A stretch of DNA of 31,426 nt, taken from positions 1-31,426 of the forward strand of contig VGYW01000040.1 of the NCBI GenBank assembly GCA_016872875.1. Reading direction: 5' to 3'. The notes beneath the pieces were generated by a model. It searched no databases and had not been told where the DNA came from. It saw only the letters and a program-made list of their open reading frames with translations. Of the stretch, positions 16,499 to 24,051 are shown piece by piece. Numbering within the stretch: position 1 is the stretch's first letter; every line of letters begins with the position of its first letter. The stretch comes from Planctomycetota bacterium. Lineage in GTDB: Bacteria; Planctomycetota; PUPC01; DSUN01. Both the position numbers and the translations under genes were made by a program.

Positions 16499-16734
16499 AA
16501 GGGGCGCCTCTTGTTCGACTTGTTCCGGGCCACCCCAATGCCCGCAACCGTGACGCTGCCCCGGCCGGGAGGGTGTGACTGAATTGTGACCAAAATCTGC
16601 AACATGATGCAGCAAGATCGCGTTGCATCTTGTTGTTTTCGACGCTCGTAAACGTTTGGCGCTCGGAGACTTACGCCGTAGGTGTTGGCGGGCTTATGAC
16701 CTGCGAAAACGGGCGGTTCTGCCTTCATGACCTA

Positions 16735-16779
16735 GTGGCCGTTAAGGCCTTGGGGGTTCGAGTCCCCCCTTCGGCACCA
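16735..16779 (+). other. Orphan 3' part of a tRNA-Leu (variable arm, T arm, acceptor, CCA)
   Basis: The bases run in the order of a class II tRNA: variable arm T-GGCC-GTTAA-GGCC-TTG, T stem-loop GGGGG-TTCGAGT-CCCCC (16752-16768), acceptor 3' strand CTTCGGC (16769-16775), discriminator A, and encoded CCA (16777-16779). A GCCGAAG 5' acceptor strand is typical for bacterial tRNA-Leu, but none lies at the expected distance upstream. The nearest near-match (GCCGTAG, 16675) leaves 70 nt where about 55 are possible, and no D arm or paired anticodon arm forms. So only the 3' third is present, as left at one end of an element integrated in a tRNA gene. Confidence 0.5.
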
Positions 16780-16950
16780 CCTCTAAGTCCCTATCCCCCA
16801 TCCGGCGGATTGAGCAGACCTTTGCCGCGCACGCCCTGCATGGGAACATGATCAATCCAGATCAGCTTGTGACCGGGGAGAGGCGATACAGATGGGCAGG
16901 GAGCACGGTCGGGCAAGCCGACCGCGGCACGTGTGGGGCGGCAAAGAGGT

Positions 16951-17850
16951 TCAGGAGCCGCAGTTGCAGCTCTTGGCCGCCTTGTCGAGGCCGAGGGCGT
17001 CCCAGATGTCGGGGGTCTCCTCGCAGAGGCCGATGGGGCAGGTGTCGCGGAGGGCCTCGATAGCCTGGCGGTAGAGGGCGAGGCGCTGCTCCCGGGGGTA
17101 GCGGGCAAGGCCCTTCCTGCCTGTCGGCGGCTCCAGGGCCTCGAAGAGGCCGTTCTCCACGAACTTCGGGAGGTTCGCCTCCGCACGCAGGGCGCCAATC
17201 GTCACCCGCTCGGGGCCGAGGGCCTTCACCTGGGCGATGAGCCAAGTGTAGTCGTAGCCGAGGATCATCGGGTCAATGCGCATGCGGACGCGCCAGCCGC
17301 TGGCCTTGAGTTGGCGCGCCGCCTCGAGGCGGCTCTCGACCGGTGCCGCCCCGCGCTCGTGGTCCCTCGCCGCCTCGGGGCTGTTGACCGAGAACGACAC
17401 GATGACGTTTCGGCAGGGGGCCTGGCGCAGGAGCGGGCGGCACTCGGCCAGGCCGCCCTTCGTCACCAGCAGCAGCGCGTGCCTTCGCCCCTTCGCCTCG
17501 GCCTCCGAGCGGAACAGCTCCACGAGTTGCTCCGCCAGCGGCCGCACGCGCTCGAACGTCAGGCTGTCCGATAGGTTTCCCATGTTGAGCACGTAGGATT
17601 CCAGGTCATCCCGCTCCAGCCAGGCCCGTATCTCGGCGGCCATCTTCTCCGTGTTGGTGAACACCTGCGGCGCATCGAGATACCAGAAGGACGACTTGAG
17701 ATAGCAGTAGGAGCACTCGCGCGCGAACCCGCACCCGTCGGCGTGCGCCAGCACGTAGAAGTTCGGGCACACCGTGTTCGCGGGCGTCGTGCGGAAGATG
17801 TCAACGAACCTGGACTTTCGCTCCCTTTGCGTACAGCGTCGTTCGCTCAT
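16951..17850 (-). CDS. Radical SAM protein, spore-photoproduct-lyase-like
   Basis: 299 residues from ATG at 17850 (GAGAGAG upstream); a further in-frame start at 17883 lacks a ribosome site. Residues 27-55 read CPNFYVLAHADGCGFARECS-YCYLKSSFWYL, a radical SAM cluster motif of C-x5-C-x2-C spacing rather than the usual C-x3-C-x2-C, followed by the aromatic Y-L-K-S-S-F seen in the SplB-like branch. Later stretches VLNMGNLSDSL, LLVTKGGL, IVSFSVNSPEAARDHERGAA and VRMRIDPMILGYDY correspond to barrel strands of that branch. The C-terminus ends in KSCNCGS, an extra Cys pair. It probably generates a 5'-deoxyadenosyl radical; DNA repair is only one possibility, since many SPL-like proteins have no known substrate. 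It lies 66 bp downstream of the GH116 gene on the same strand. Confidence 0.75.
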   Translation of the reverse strand: MSERRCTQRERKSRFVDIFRTTPANTVCPNFYVLAHADGCGFARECSYCYLKSSFWYLDAPQVFTNTEKMAAEIRAWLERDDLESYVLNMGNLSDSLTFERVRPLAEQLVELFRSEAEAKGRRHALLLVTKGGLAECRPLLRQAPCRNVIVSFSVNSPEAARDHERGAAPVESRLEAARQLKASGWRVRMRIDPMILGYDYTWLIAQVKALGPERVTIGALRAEANLPKFVENGLFEALEPPTGRKGLARYPREQRLALYRQAIEALRDTCPIGLCEETPDIWDALGLDKAAKSCNCGS

Positions 17851-17879
17851 TAGACTCTCTCGTCCGCTAGCCGGCCGCC

Positions 17880-17893
17880 GCATACCAGTATGC
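17880..17893. promoter_or_regulatory. 14-bp palindrome in the GH116-radical SAM gap
   Basis: GCATAC and GTATGC flank a CA spacer and are perfectly symmetric, 30 bp upstream of the radical SAM start. On the minus strand a TTGATC is followed 17 bases later by CATACT, whose last five bases are the first five of the palindrome's second minus-strand half region, so it may be an operator on a weak promoter. Low certainty. Confidence 0.3.
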
Positions 17894-17916
17894 CCTATCC
17901 GTGCCCAGCGATCAAG

Positions 17917-20139
17917 TCACTTCGCGGCGTCAAGGAGGCGGGCGATGAGGGTGCCGGGGGCGCAGGCGGCGCGGATGTCGTGCCCCGCGAAGGCCAGGGG
18001 GTAGCTCCAGACGACCATGTGGTCGTAGTAGTCGTGGCCGTGGCAGGTGCCGCCGGTCGAGCCGCTCAGGCCGCAAGGCTGGCTCCAGGGCATGGGGTGC
18101 GGGCCGCGGAAGATGGTGTCGAGCATGGCCCTGGCCGCCTTCTCGCCCGTCTCGCGCTGGCCGAAGTAGAGGTAGACCATCGCGGCGGTGGCGTTGCACT
18201 GGATGAAGATGTCGTCCGACCACTTCGCCTCCTTGCACACCTTGCCGTCGGGGAAGACGGCGTCCACCATCCCGAAGGGCGAGGCCGGGATGTTGAGGCG
18301 GGCGATGGTCTCCAGGGCCTTCTCGATGCGGTCTTTAGGCAGCGGGTCGTCGAGGCCGAGGGTGCGGGTGCACCAGACGCTGCTCAGTTGCGCCGAGAAG
18401 CAGGCGTCGTTGGCCTTGTGCTTGGCGTCGCCCGCGTAGGTGCGGTAGTAGGAGCCGGTCCAGAGCTTCTCGTCGTAGGCTTTCTGGCCCTTCTTGAGGG
18501 CGGCCTGCCAGGCGGCGGCCTGCTCGCGGTCCTTCACCAGCTCGGCCATCTTGATGCCGCAGACGAGCGCGCCCAGGCCCTTGCCAGCCGTGTAGCTGCT
18601 CGGGCCGTACCAGGGCCACTGGTCGAGGGGGTTGTTGCCGGGGAAGCCCTGGCCCTCGATGGTGTGCGGGTGGTCTTCGACAAGGCCATCGCCGTCGCGG
18701 TCGAGCCAGAGCAGGAAGTTCAGCGAATCGCGGGCGGATTCCCAGAAGTCCTTGAGGAACGCGGCGTCGCCCGTGCGCAGGTAGTAGCGGTAGATCATCT
18801 GTGCGTATTCGCCCGCGCCGCAGGTGTGCTGGCAGTGGTAGCGGGGGTCGCGGATGGCGAATCCGAGGCCGAGACAGAAGGGCGCCTGGCCGCCGCGCAG
18901 TTGGAAGTAGCGGATGGCCTTGAGCGTGGTCAGCTCCAGCTCGGGGAAGAAGAAGAGCGCGGGCCAGTGGCCGAAGAAGCGGCAAGGCATCGTCTCGCTC
19001 ACCGAGCAGGTGGAGAAGCTCTCGTTGACGAGGAACAGCCCCTCGTCGCCCCACCAGTCGTCGGGCCGGGTCTTCGCTATCCAGGTGGAGTTCTTGGCGA
19101 GGGTGTAGGGCACGTTGACCAGTTCTTCCTTGAGCCAATCCGGCAGGTCGGAGCCGTAGAGGACATCCTGCTGGGCGAGGATGCGGCGGAGCCAATCGGC
19201 GTGCTTGGCCGCGGCACGGGCGGCCACGGCCTTGGCATCGGCGAATCGCTCGGCGTACTTGTGCTTCTCCACCCGCCCCGAGCCCTCGCGCAGGAAGGGC
19301 TGGTGCCAGGCGAGGATGAAGCGCGCAATCGCCGTCTCCCCTGGCTTCAACTGGCGCTTTGCAATCACCTGTAGGTGGGGTGTCTCTGATGTGGGCGGCG
19401 TGTCCCCACGCCGCGTCTCGCGGGATGAGGACATCCCGCCCACAACTGTCCCTCCCTCCACGAGGAGAGCATATGTGTGCATCACCCAGGCGGGGAGGCT
19501 CTCGATGGGCTTGTGCCTGACCTGGAGGCCCGTCCAGCCGTCCGTGGCGAATGCCTCGGCCTCGCCCCTGGGGAAGCCGCCGGGCGCGAAGGCCACGGTC
19601 GCGCTCTGCGGCTGGTCCGAGGCATTGGTCAGGCGCACCTCGAAGACGGCGGCGGGTGTGTTGCACTCCGCCGAATCGCCGAGGATGAACGGGCTGTAGG
19701 CCCGCAGTTCCACCTTCACCGGCGCATCCAGCTCGTAGATGACGTCTGCCACGGGGAAGTGGCCGAAGTAGTGGACCGCCTTGACATCGCCCGCGCCATC
19801 CTTGGGCGTGGCGAGCGTCAGGCGTTTCTCGCCCAAAGTGAGGAAGAGAAACGGCTGGTCGAGGACGATGGGCGCGGGGAAGCGGTTGAAGACCGAGGTC
19901 TTGCCCAGCCGCCCGGTCGGGTCGAGGCAGATGTAGCCCGTCCCAAGCCCTCCGAGGGGCATCCCGCCCTGCGCCAGCGCGCCGGCCGGATAGACCGTGC
20001 CGACGGCGGGGTTCTTCAGCCCCTCCACGCGGAAGGCCTGAAGCCGCTTCGCGTCCGCCGTCGCCCCGAACAGCGCCCCCGGCCCTGCGCACCCCACGCT
20101 GGCCACAAGAGCCGTGATCCCCGACAATCTCTTGCCCAT
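17917..20139 (-). CDS. GH116 family glycosidase (GBA2-type beta-glucosidase), exported
   Basis: 740 residues from ATG at 20139 with GAGGAGG about seven bases upstream. The N-terminus has a hydrophobic signal (ITALVASVGCAGPGALFGAT; a V-G-C may act as lipobox). Residues about 50-330 form the beta-sandwich with GGMPLGGLGTGYICLDPTGR. The helical barrel follows with LVNESFSTCS, whose E at about 373 fits the GH116 nucleophile, and NNPLDQWPWYGPSSYTAGKG, whose D at about 506 fits the acid/base. HDYYDHMVVWSYPLAFAGHD is typical for the C-terminus. It should retain configuration and cleave beta-glucosides or beta-xylosides. A hairpin repeat is translated in frame at residues about 232-250. The Shine-Dalgarno sits in a small stem (CTCCTC-AAA-GAGGAG, 20148-20162). 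Confidence 0.85.
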   Translation of the reverse strand: MGKRLSGITALVASVGCAGPGALFGATADAKRLQAFRVEGLKNPAVGTVYPAGALAQGGMPLGGLGTGYICLDPTGRLGKTSVFNRFPAPIVLDQPFLFLTLGEKRLTLATPKDGAGDVKAVHYFGHFPVADVIYELDAPVKVELRAYSPFILGDSAECNTPAAVFEVRLTNASDQPQSATVAFAPGGFPRGEAEAFATDGWTGLQVRHKPIESLPAWVMHTYALLVEGGTVVGGMSSSRETRRGDTPPTSETPHLQVIAKRQLKPGETAIARFILAWHQPFLREGSGRVEKHKYAERFADAKAVAARAAAKHADWLRRILAQQDVLYGSDLPDWLKEELVNVPYTLAKNSTWIAKTRPDDWWGDEGLFLVNESFSTCSVSETMPCRFFGHWPALFFFPELELTTLKAIRYFQLRGGQAPFCLGLGFAIRDPRYHCQHTCGAGEYAQMIYRYYLRTGDAAFLKDFWESARDSLNFLLWLDRDGDGLVEDHPHTIEGQGFPGNNPLDQWPWYGPSSYTAGKGLGALVCGIKMAELVKDREQAAAWQAALKKGQKAYDEKLWTGSYYRTYAGDAKHKANDACFSAQLSSVWCTRTLGLDDPLPKDRIEKALETIARLNIPASPFGMVDAVFPDGKVCKEAKWSDDIFIQCNATAAMVYLYFGQRETGEKAARAMLDTIFRGPHPMPWSQPCGLSGSTGGTCHGHDYYDHMVVWSYPLAFAGHDIRAACAPGTLIARLLDAAK
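19390..19444. repeat. Hairpin element inside the GH116 gene
   Basis: Two stem-loops side by side: GCGGCGTG/CACGCCGC (19395-19414, loop TCCC) and CGGGATG/CATCCCG (19421-19438, loop AGGA). They are enclosed by GTGGGC (19391-19396) pairing with GCCCAC (19438-19443). It is read in frame as VVGGMSSSRETRRGDTPPTS, a low-complexity insert in the N-terminal sandwich. Confidence 0.6.
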
Positions 20140-20184
20140 GCTGCATCCTCCTCAAAGAGGAGTTCATTCGTCAGCGTTGTTCCA

Positions 20185-20628
20185 TCATGACTTTGCGGCC
20201 AGACGTTGGCGCACGTCAGCCGCGATGCGCCTCACGAAGGCATCGGCGCTCTTGAAGAGAGCCCGGGCCTCGGTCTCCGAGATGAGGCCCGCCACGTCGT
20301 AGATCGCTTTGTGACGCTTCCTGCGGATTCGGTCGAAGTACGCTATCAGGGTGGCCGCACCCTGTCCCATTGCCTCGCGCAGGAAGGCAAAGGTGTTCTT
20401 GTGGGCCTCCTTGCTGGCCGGGCGGTAGCCCCGAGCGAACATATAGGCTCGCGATGCCTGGAACACGGCATCGTATGCGATGGCGAATGCCCAGTCCCAG
20501 TCCTGCGCCATCATGGCCCGCGCTGCCTTGAGGTCGCGCTCGGCGCGGCGTAACCCACGCTCGGCCTCGCGTGGCGAGACGCGCTCCCTGCGAATGCGCC
20601 GCGACTTCAGGAGTTCATCGTAAGGCAT
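20185..20628 (-). CDS. HEPN-domain protein, partner of the adjacent nucleotidyltransferase
   Basis: 147 residues from ATG at 20628. Helical throughout: AERGLRRAERDLKAARAMMA with DWDWAFAIAYDAVFQASRAY is the usual HEPN first helix pair, and FDRIRRKRHKAIYD carries the R-x4-6-H motif of HEPN RNases, with a Tyr four residues after the His. In MNT/HEPN systems the HEPN protein is the toxin RNase, and the nucleotidyltransferase blocks it by modifying a residue close to this motif; that is family knowledge. The start overlaps the end of the upstream MNT gene by 14 bp, so the two are co-translated, with the MNT gene first. No strong Shine-Dalgarno of its own. Confidence 0.8.
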   Translation of the reverse strand: MPYDELLKSRRIRRERVSPREAERGLRRAERDLKAARAMMAQDWDWAFAIAYDAVFQASRAYMFARGYRPASKEAHKNTFAFLREAMGQGAATLIAYFDRIRRKRHKAIYDVAGLISETEARALFKSADAFVRRIAADVRQRLAAKS

Positions 20629-21211
20629 CGAGGTGCCCCAAGATGAGGGTCTTCGGGCCGGCGAGGACGCGCGCCAGGAAGCCCCCCTTCTCCCTGCGGC
20701 GTCGCCTGAACTCCGCCCTCGTCATGAGCGTGTAATCCACGACGCGGCCGAGCGCCGCCTCTGCCTCGGCCACGGCGGCATGCACCTCCAGGTCCTCGGC
20801 CGCGCCGACGACCAGCAGGTCAACGTCGCTATCTGCCCCGGCCTCGCCGCTCGCGACCGACCCGTAGACGAAGGCCGCGGCGATCTTGTCCGACAGGGGC
20901 TCGAGCGCCGCCCTCAACGCTTCGGCAATCCCCGCGGTCTTCAGCACCAAGCCCCTCAACTCCGGGAAGATCGGGCACTCCTCGTTGGCCCGGAAGTATA
21001 CTTGCCGGCCCTGCACAGCGCGCTCGATCACCCCGGCAGCGCAAAGGCGCCTGAGCTCACGTTGAACGGCCCCCAAACCTACCCCTGCGGAGCGGGCCAG
21101 CTCACGAAGGTAGAGCTCCCGACCCGGCTGGCCGTAGAGCGCGGCGAGCACGGCCCGACGGGTCTTTCCGAACAGCGCTGCTGAGAGGGTGTCTTTCTTT
21201 GTCGTGCTCAT
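20615..21211 (-). CDS. Winged-helix/MNT nucleotidyltransferase fusion (antitoxin-type)
   Basis: 198 residues from ATG at 21211. Residues about 8-85 form a winged helix (RRAVLAALYGQPGRELYLRE then LARSAGVGLGAVQRELRRLC-AAGVIERAVQGRQVYF). From about residue 100 the MNT domain follows with FVYGSVASGEAGADSDVDLL, the G-S-x10-D-x-D metal-binding signature of minimal nucleotidyltransferases. The combination suggests one protein that both neutralises the HEPN partner and binds DNA to repress the pair. A 16-bp near-perfect palindrome (21215-21230) lies four bases before the start and overlaps the likely promoter, fitting autoregulation. Start choice: an upstream in-frame ATG at 21268 would place the palindrome inside the gene, and its extra residues look like translated promoter DNA. 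Confidence 0.8.
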   Translation of the reverse strand: MSTTKKDTLSAALFGKTRRAVLAALYGQPGRELYLRELARSAGVGLGAVQRELRRLCAAGVIERAVQGRQVYFRANEECPIFPELRGLVLKTAGIAEALRAALEPLSDKIAAAFVYGSVASGEAGADSDVDLLVVGAAEDLEVHAAVAEAEAALGRVVDYTLMTRAEFRRRRREKGGFLARVLAGPKTLILGHLDALR

Positions 21212-21214
21212 TGC

Positions 21215-21230
21215 GGTTACGATCGTATCC
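21215..21230 (-). promoter_or_regulatory. Palindromic operator/promoter at the MNT-HEPN start
   Basis: GGTTACGATCGTATCC is symmetric at 14 of 16 positions around CGATCG core bases. On the minus strand TACGAT inside it can serve as -10, with CTGAAC 17 bp upstream as a weak -35. Transcription would then start within a few bases of the ATG at 21211. A repressor bound here would occlude RNA polymerase. Confidence 0.45.
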
Positions 21231-21252
21231 AAAACGGGTACGCAGTTCAGCC

Positions 21253-23865
21253 TCATTCCAGATAGCACAGCGCCTTCTGGTTCTGGGGGTCGGCGAGGAG
21301 GTGGGCGAGGGAGCCGCGGGAGGCGCGCGGAACGTCGAGGACGCGCACCAGGTCGCGGAACTTGTCGCTCTCCGGCACAAGCTCGGCCAGGATGCTGGGC
21401 GCACTCTGGAGGAAGTCGCGGTTGAACATCGCCGTCGGGTCATCGGGATAGACCGCCAGGTAGACGATCTGGTCCTCCACGATGTCCTGGAAGAAGTGGG
21501 TGCCGTAAGAGACTTCGGGGAGCTGGCCGGCCTCCTCGTGTGCGAGCTCGACGAGGACCGCGGCGTTGTTGATGTCGGCGTAGCCGACGCTGACGCCGAG
21601 CTGGAAGTTGTTGGTGCCCCAGCGGCCTGGGCCGATCATGATGATCTTGCCCTGGGCAATGAGGGGGTGGCGGTCGATGGCGCCGACGAGGCGCGGGAGC
21701 GAGCGCTTGAGCTCCACGTCGGCCGCGGCGTAGCGCCAGGGGTCAATGTAGAGGAGGTAGCGGAGCTCGCGGAGCACCCCGCCGCCGATGACGCGCGAGG
21801 AGCGGAAGACCGTCTCGTCGGCGGGAACGTCCTCGGGCACCTGGACGGGCATGGTGAGGCCGGGGACGCGGAGCGGGCGGCACTGGAGGAGGTTGATGCG
21901 GACGTGGCCGCTCGGCTCGACGGAGGCGGTGAACTCGGTGTCCACGGGCTGGCCGTAGGCGCGCTCGAGGAGGCGGAGCAGCTTGCCCATGAGCTTCACG
22001 AAGTCGGTCTGGCTCAGCAGGCGGTTGAAGGTCAGCACGTAGTCCTTCGGCGGCCCTTCGACGGAGGTGCCGACGGGGTCGTGGACGAAGCCCTCGCCCA
22101 TGAGGGAGACGAGGTAGTGGAGCCCTGGATAGTCGCCCGCGGCGAGGAGGTCAATGATCGGCTCGGTGACGAATGCGTTGCCGAGGAGGTCAATGGCGTC
22201 GGCGAGGCGCTGGGAGTACTTGGCCACGCGGGTGCCGACCTCTGGGCGGAGCTGTGGGTGGCTCACGGCGACCATGCGGGGGTAGTCGCCCCCCACGCGG
22301 TTGACGGCTCGGGTGCCGAGGCCGAGGACGAGGCGGATGAGGCCCTGGGCGGGGTCAATCCGGTCGTTCCAGGCGTAGAGGTTGCGCGAGAAGGCCACGC
22401 CCGCCAGGGTGGGGAAGAAGAAGTCGCGGTAGGGCATCCCCGCCACGCGCTGGACGAGGATGGCCATCTGCTCGTCGCTGGCGCTCAGGCCGTGCCTGCG
22501 GCGGTAGGAGAGCGCGTCGGGGTTCAGCGCGCTGGCGTAGACGAGTTTGACGGCGCGCAGGAAGGCCTCGAGGCGCTCCTCCGGCCCGCCCTGGTTGGGG
22601 CAGAACTCGCTGCGGTATTTGCCCGCGAAGGAGTTGCCGAAGCTGTCCTCGAGGAAGCTCGACGAGCGGGCGATGATGGGCGCCTGGCCGAAGTAGTCGA
22701 GCATGTCCCGGAACTGCTCGGTTATCTCGGGCGGGAACTCGCCGGCGAGGAACTGGCGCTCGACCTCCTCGAAGCGCTCGCGGGTGAGGTGCTCGTCGCG
22801 CGCCGTCTCCAGCCGCGTGCGGAACAGGTCGTTGTCCACAAGGAACGTGAAGAAGACGTCCGAGCCGATATAGAAGGAGTCGTGGTCCTCGAGCACCTGG
22901 GCGAAGTCGGTCTCCGCCGAATCCTTGAGGAGCACTTTGCGGGCGATGAGCATGCCGGCGGCCTTGCCGCCGATGCGCCCCGAGCCGATGACGCGGTCGC
23001 GGATGGCCAGGAGGTCGCCGAGGGCGAGGTACTGGTCGGCGAGGCGGTGGAACTCGGGGTGGTGGCCGATGAGCATGCGGGTGAGCTCTTGCTTGAGGGC
23101 GGCGACCTCAGGGGATGCCTCGTTCGGCTCGCCGTGGCCGTTGCGGAGTGCGGCGAGCCGGCGGTAGATGCTCTCCCAGGGCGCGGTGGAGCTGGCGCGG
23201 GCGCGCAGCGAGCCGCGGCGGCTCAGCGAAGCGGCCGCCGCCGCTTGCCCGCTCTGCGACACCGCCACCCAGCCCTCGTCCGTGACCCTGTGGGGGAGGA
23301 ACATCGTGGGCGAGTAGCGGCCCCAGACGCGGAGCGGGTGGACGTAGGCTGCGCCCTTCACGCGGTAGACGTCGAGGAGCAGTTGCGTGGTGTCGCGGAT
23401 TTTGGCGATGACGCCGTGCTTGTGGCGGCCGCGCAGGAGGGCGAAGTACGCCACCGTGTCGAGCTCGAAGAGGAAGGGGCAAGTGACCTGGAAGAAGTTG
23501 GCGAGCTGCTCGTCCGACGCCCACTCCTCGACGAGGCTGGAGAGGCTGTCGAAGACGTAGAAGACCTCGCGCCCCTGCTCCTCGATGATGCGGTGGACCC
23601 GTCCGCTGAAGAAGTCGAAGCCGTGGCCTGGGTCCACCTCGATCACCCTCACGGCGGCGTTGGCGTCGAGGATGGGTGGGTGCGCGGCGAAGCGGAGGTA
23701 GACCACGCTGCGGCCCTCCTTGAGCGCGCGGGCCACGAAGGGGCGGGCGAAGCCCTGGTAGTCCTCCAGGCCATCCACCTGCCACACCACGTTGTCGCCG
23801 AGGCGCAGGCCCTGAACCGTCGCGTCCAGGCCGGCTATCCCGCTGGGCACGTAGCTGCTGTCCAT
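21253..23865 (-). CDS. KaiC-like domain fused to PPDK/PEP-synthase ATP-grasp domain
   Basis: 870 residues from ATG at 23865 (AAGGGTG five bases upstream); in-frame starts further up lie in non-coding-looking DNA. Residues 1-230 are RecA/KaiC-like: SYVPSGIAGLDATVQGLRLG opens as in KaiC, and VFYVFDSLSSLVEEW is a Walker-B-like strand, but the P-loop position reads VVWQVDGLEDYQGF with no G-K-T/S. From about 295 the PPDK N-terminal fold begins: RIGGKAAGMLIARKVLLKD, PIIARSSSFLEDSFGNSFAG (about 400), LVQRVAGMPYRDFFFPTLAG, and NLLQCRPL (about 660). A further C-terminal block follows: IMIGPGRWGTNNFQLGVSVG, YADINNAAVLVELAHEEAGQ, YGTHFFQDIVEDQ. The phosphohistidine and PEP/pyruvate barrel domains are missing, so it cannot be a complete dikinase. 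The role is unknown, perhaps nucleotide-dependent phosphotransfer or signalling. Confidence 0.75.
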   Translation of the reverse strand: MDSSYVPSGIAGLDATVQGLRLGDNVVWQVDGLEDYQGFARPFVARALKEGRSVVYLRFAAHPPILDANAAVRVIEVDPGHGFDFFSGRVHRIIEEQGREVFYVFDSLSSLVEEWASDEQLANFFQVTCPFLFELDTVAYFALLRGRHKHGVIAKIRDTTQLLLDVYRVKGAAYVHPLRVWGRYSPTMFLPHRVTDEGWVAVSQSGQAAAAASLSRRGSLRARASSTAPWESIYRRLAALRNGHGEPNEASPEVAALKQELTRMLIGHHPEFHRLADQYLALGDLLAIRDRVIGSGRIGGKAAGMLIARKVLLKDSAETDFAQVLEDHDSFYIGSDVFFTFLVDNDLFRTRLETARDEHLTRERFEEVERQFLAGEFPPEITEQFRDMLDYFGQAPIIARSSSFLEDSFGNSFAGKYRSEFCPNQGGPEERLEAFLRAVKLVYASALNPDALSYRRRHGLSASDEQMAILVQRVAGMPYRDFFFPTLAGVAFSRNLYAWNDRIDPAQGLIRLVLGLGTRAVNRVGGDYPRMVAVSHPQLRPEVGTRVAKYSQRLADAIDLLGNAFVTEPIIDLLAAGDYPGLHYLVSLMGEGFVHDPVGTSVEGPPKDYVLTFNRLLSQTDFVKLMGKLLRLLERAYGQPVDTEFTASVEPSGHVRINLLQCRPLRVPGLTMPVQVPEDVPADETVFRSSRVIGGGVLRELRYLLYIDPWRYAAADVELKRSLPRLVGAIDRHPLIAQGKIIMIGPGRWGTNNFQLGVSVGYADINNAAVLVELAHEEAGQLPEVSYGTHFFQDIVEDQIVYLAVYPDDPTAMFNRDFLQSAPSILAELVPESDKFRDLVRVLDVPRASRGSLAHLLADPQNQKALCYLE

Positions 23866-24026
23866 AGTCACCCTTCTCATAGGCACCGCCAGGTTCACAC
23901 GCGGCGGCCTACTAGCATGCGGCTTGTGGCAGGTTTTTTCAAGCGCCAATGCAGCGATGGGTGCGTGTGATTTCCCACGGTTCATTTGAGCCCGTAGCAT
24001 CGCTACAGAGTCGGCGCCGGCGAACA

Positions 24027-24051
24027 CACGCCCAAGCAAGGCTTGGGCGTG
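24027..24051. repeat. Short hairpin (CACGCCCAAGC stem)
   Basis: Perfect 11-bp arms 24027-24037 and 24041-24051 with loop AAG. It lies at the 5' edge of the broken surface-protein gene and may have replaced its natural start. The gap 23866-24026 otherwise shows nothing I can assign. Confidence 0.5.

Noticed and set aside
16675..16779. Complete tRNA gene starting at GCCGTAG (16675)
   Set aside because: Acceptor has a mismatch, 70 nt lie between acceptor and T stem, and no D arm or anticodon stem forms. Only the 3' part is accepted.
21199..23970. 923-codon plus-strand open frame antisense to the KaiC-PPDK gene
   Set aside because: Val/Glu/Ala/Gly-rich shadow with no motifs; the minus strand holds clear ATP-grasp motifs over the same bases.
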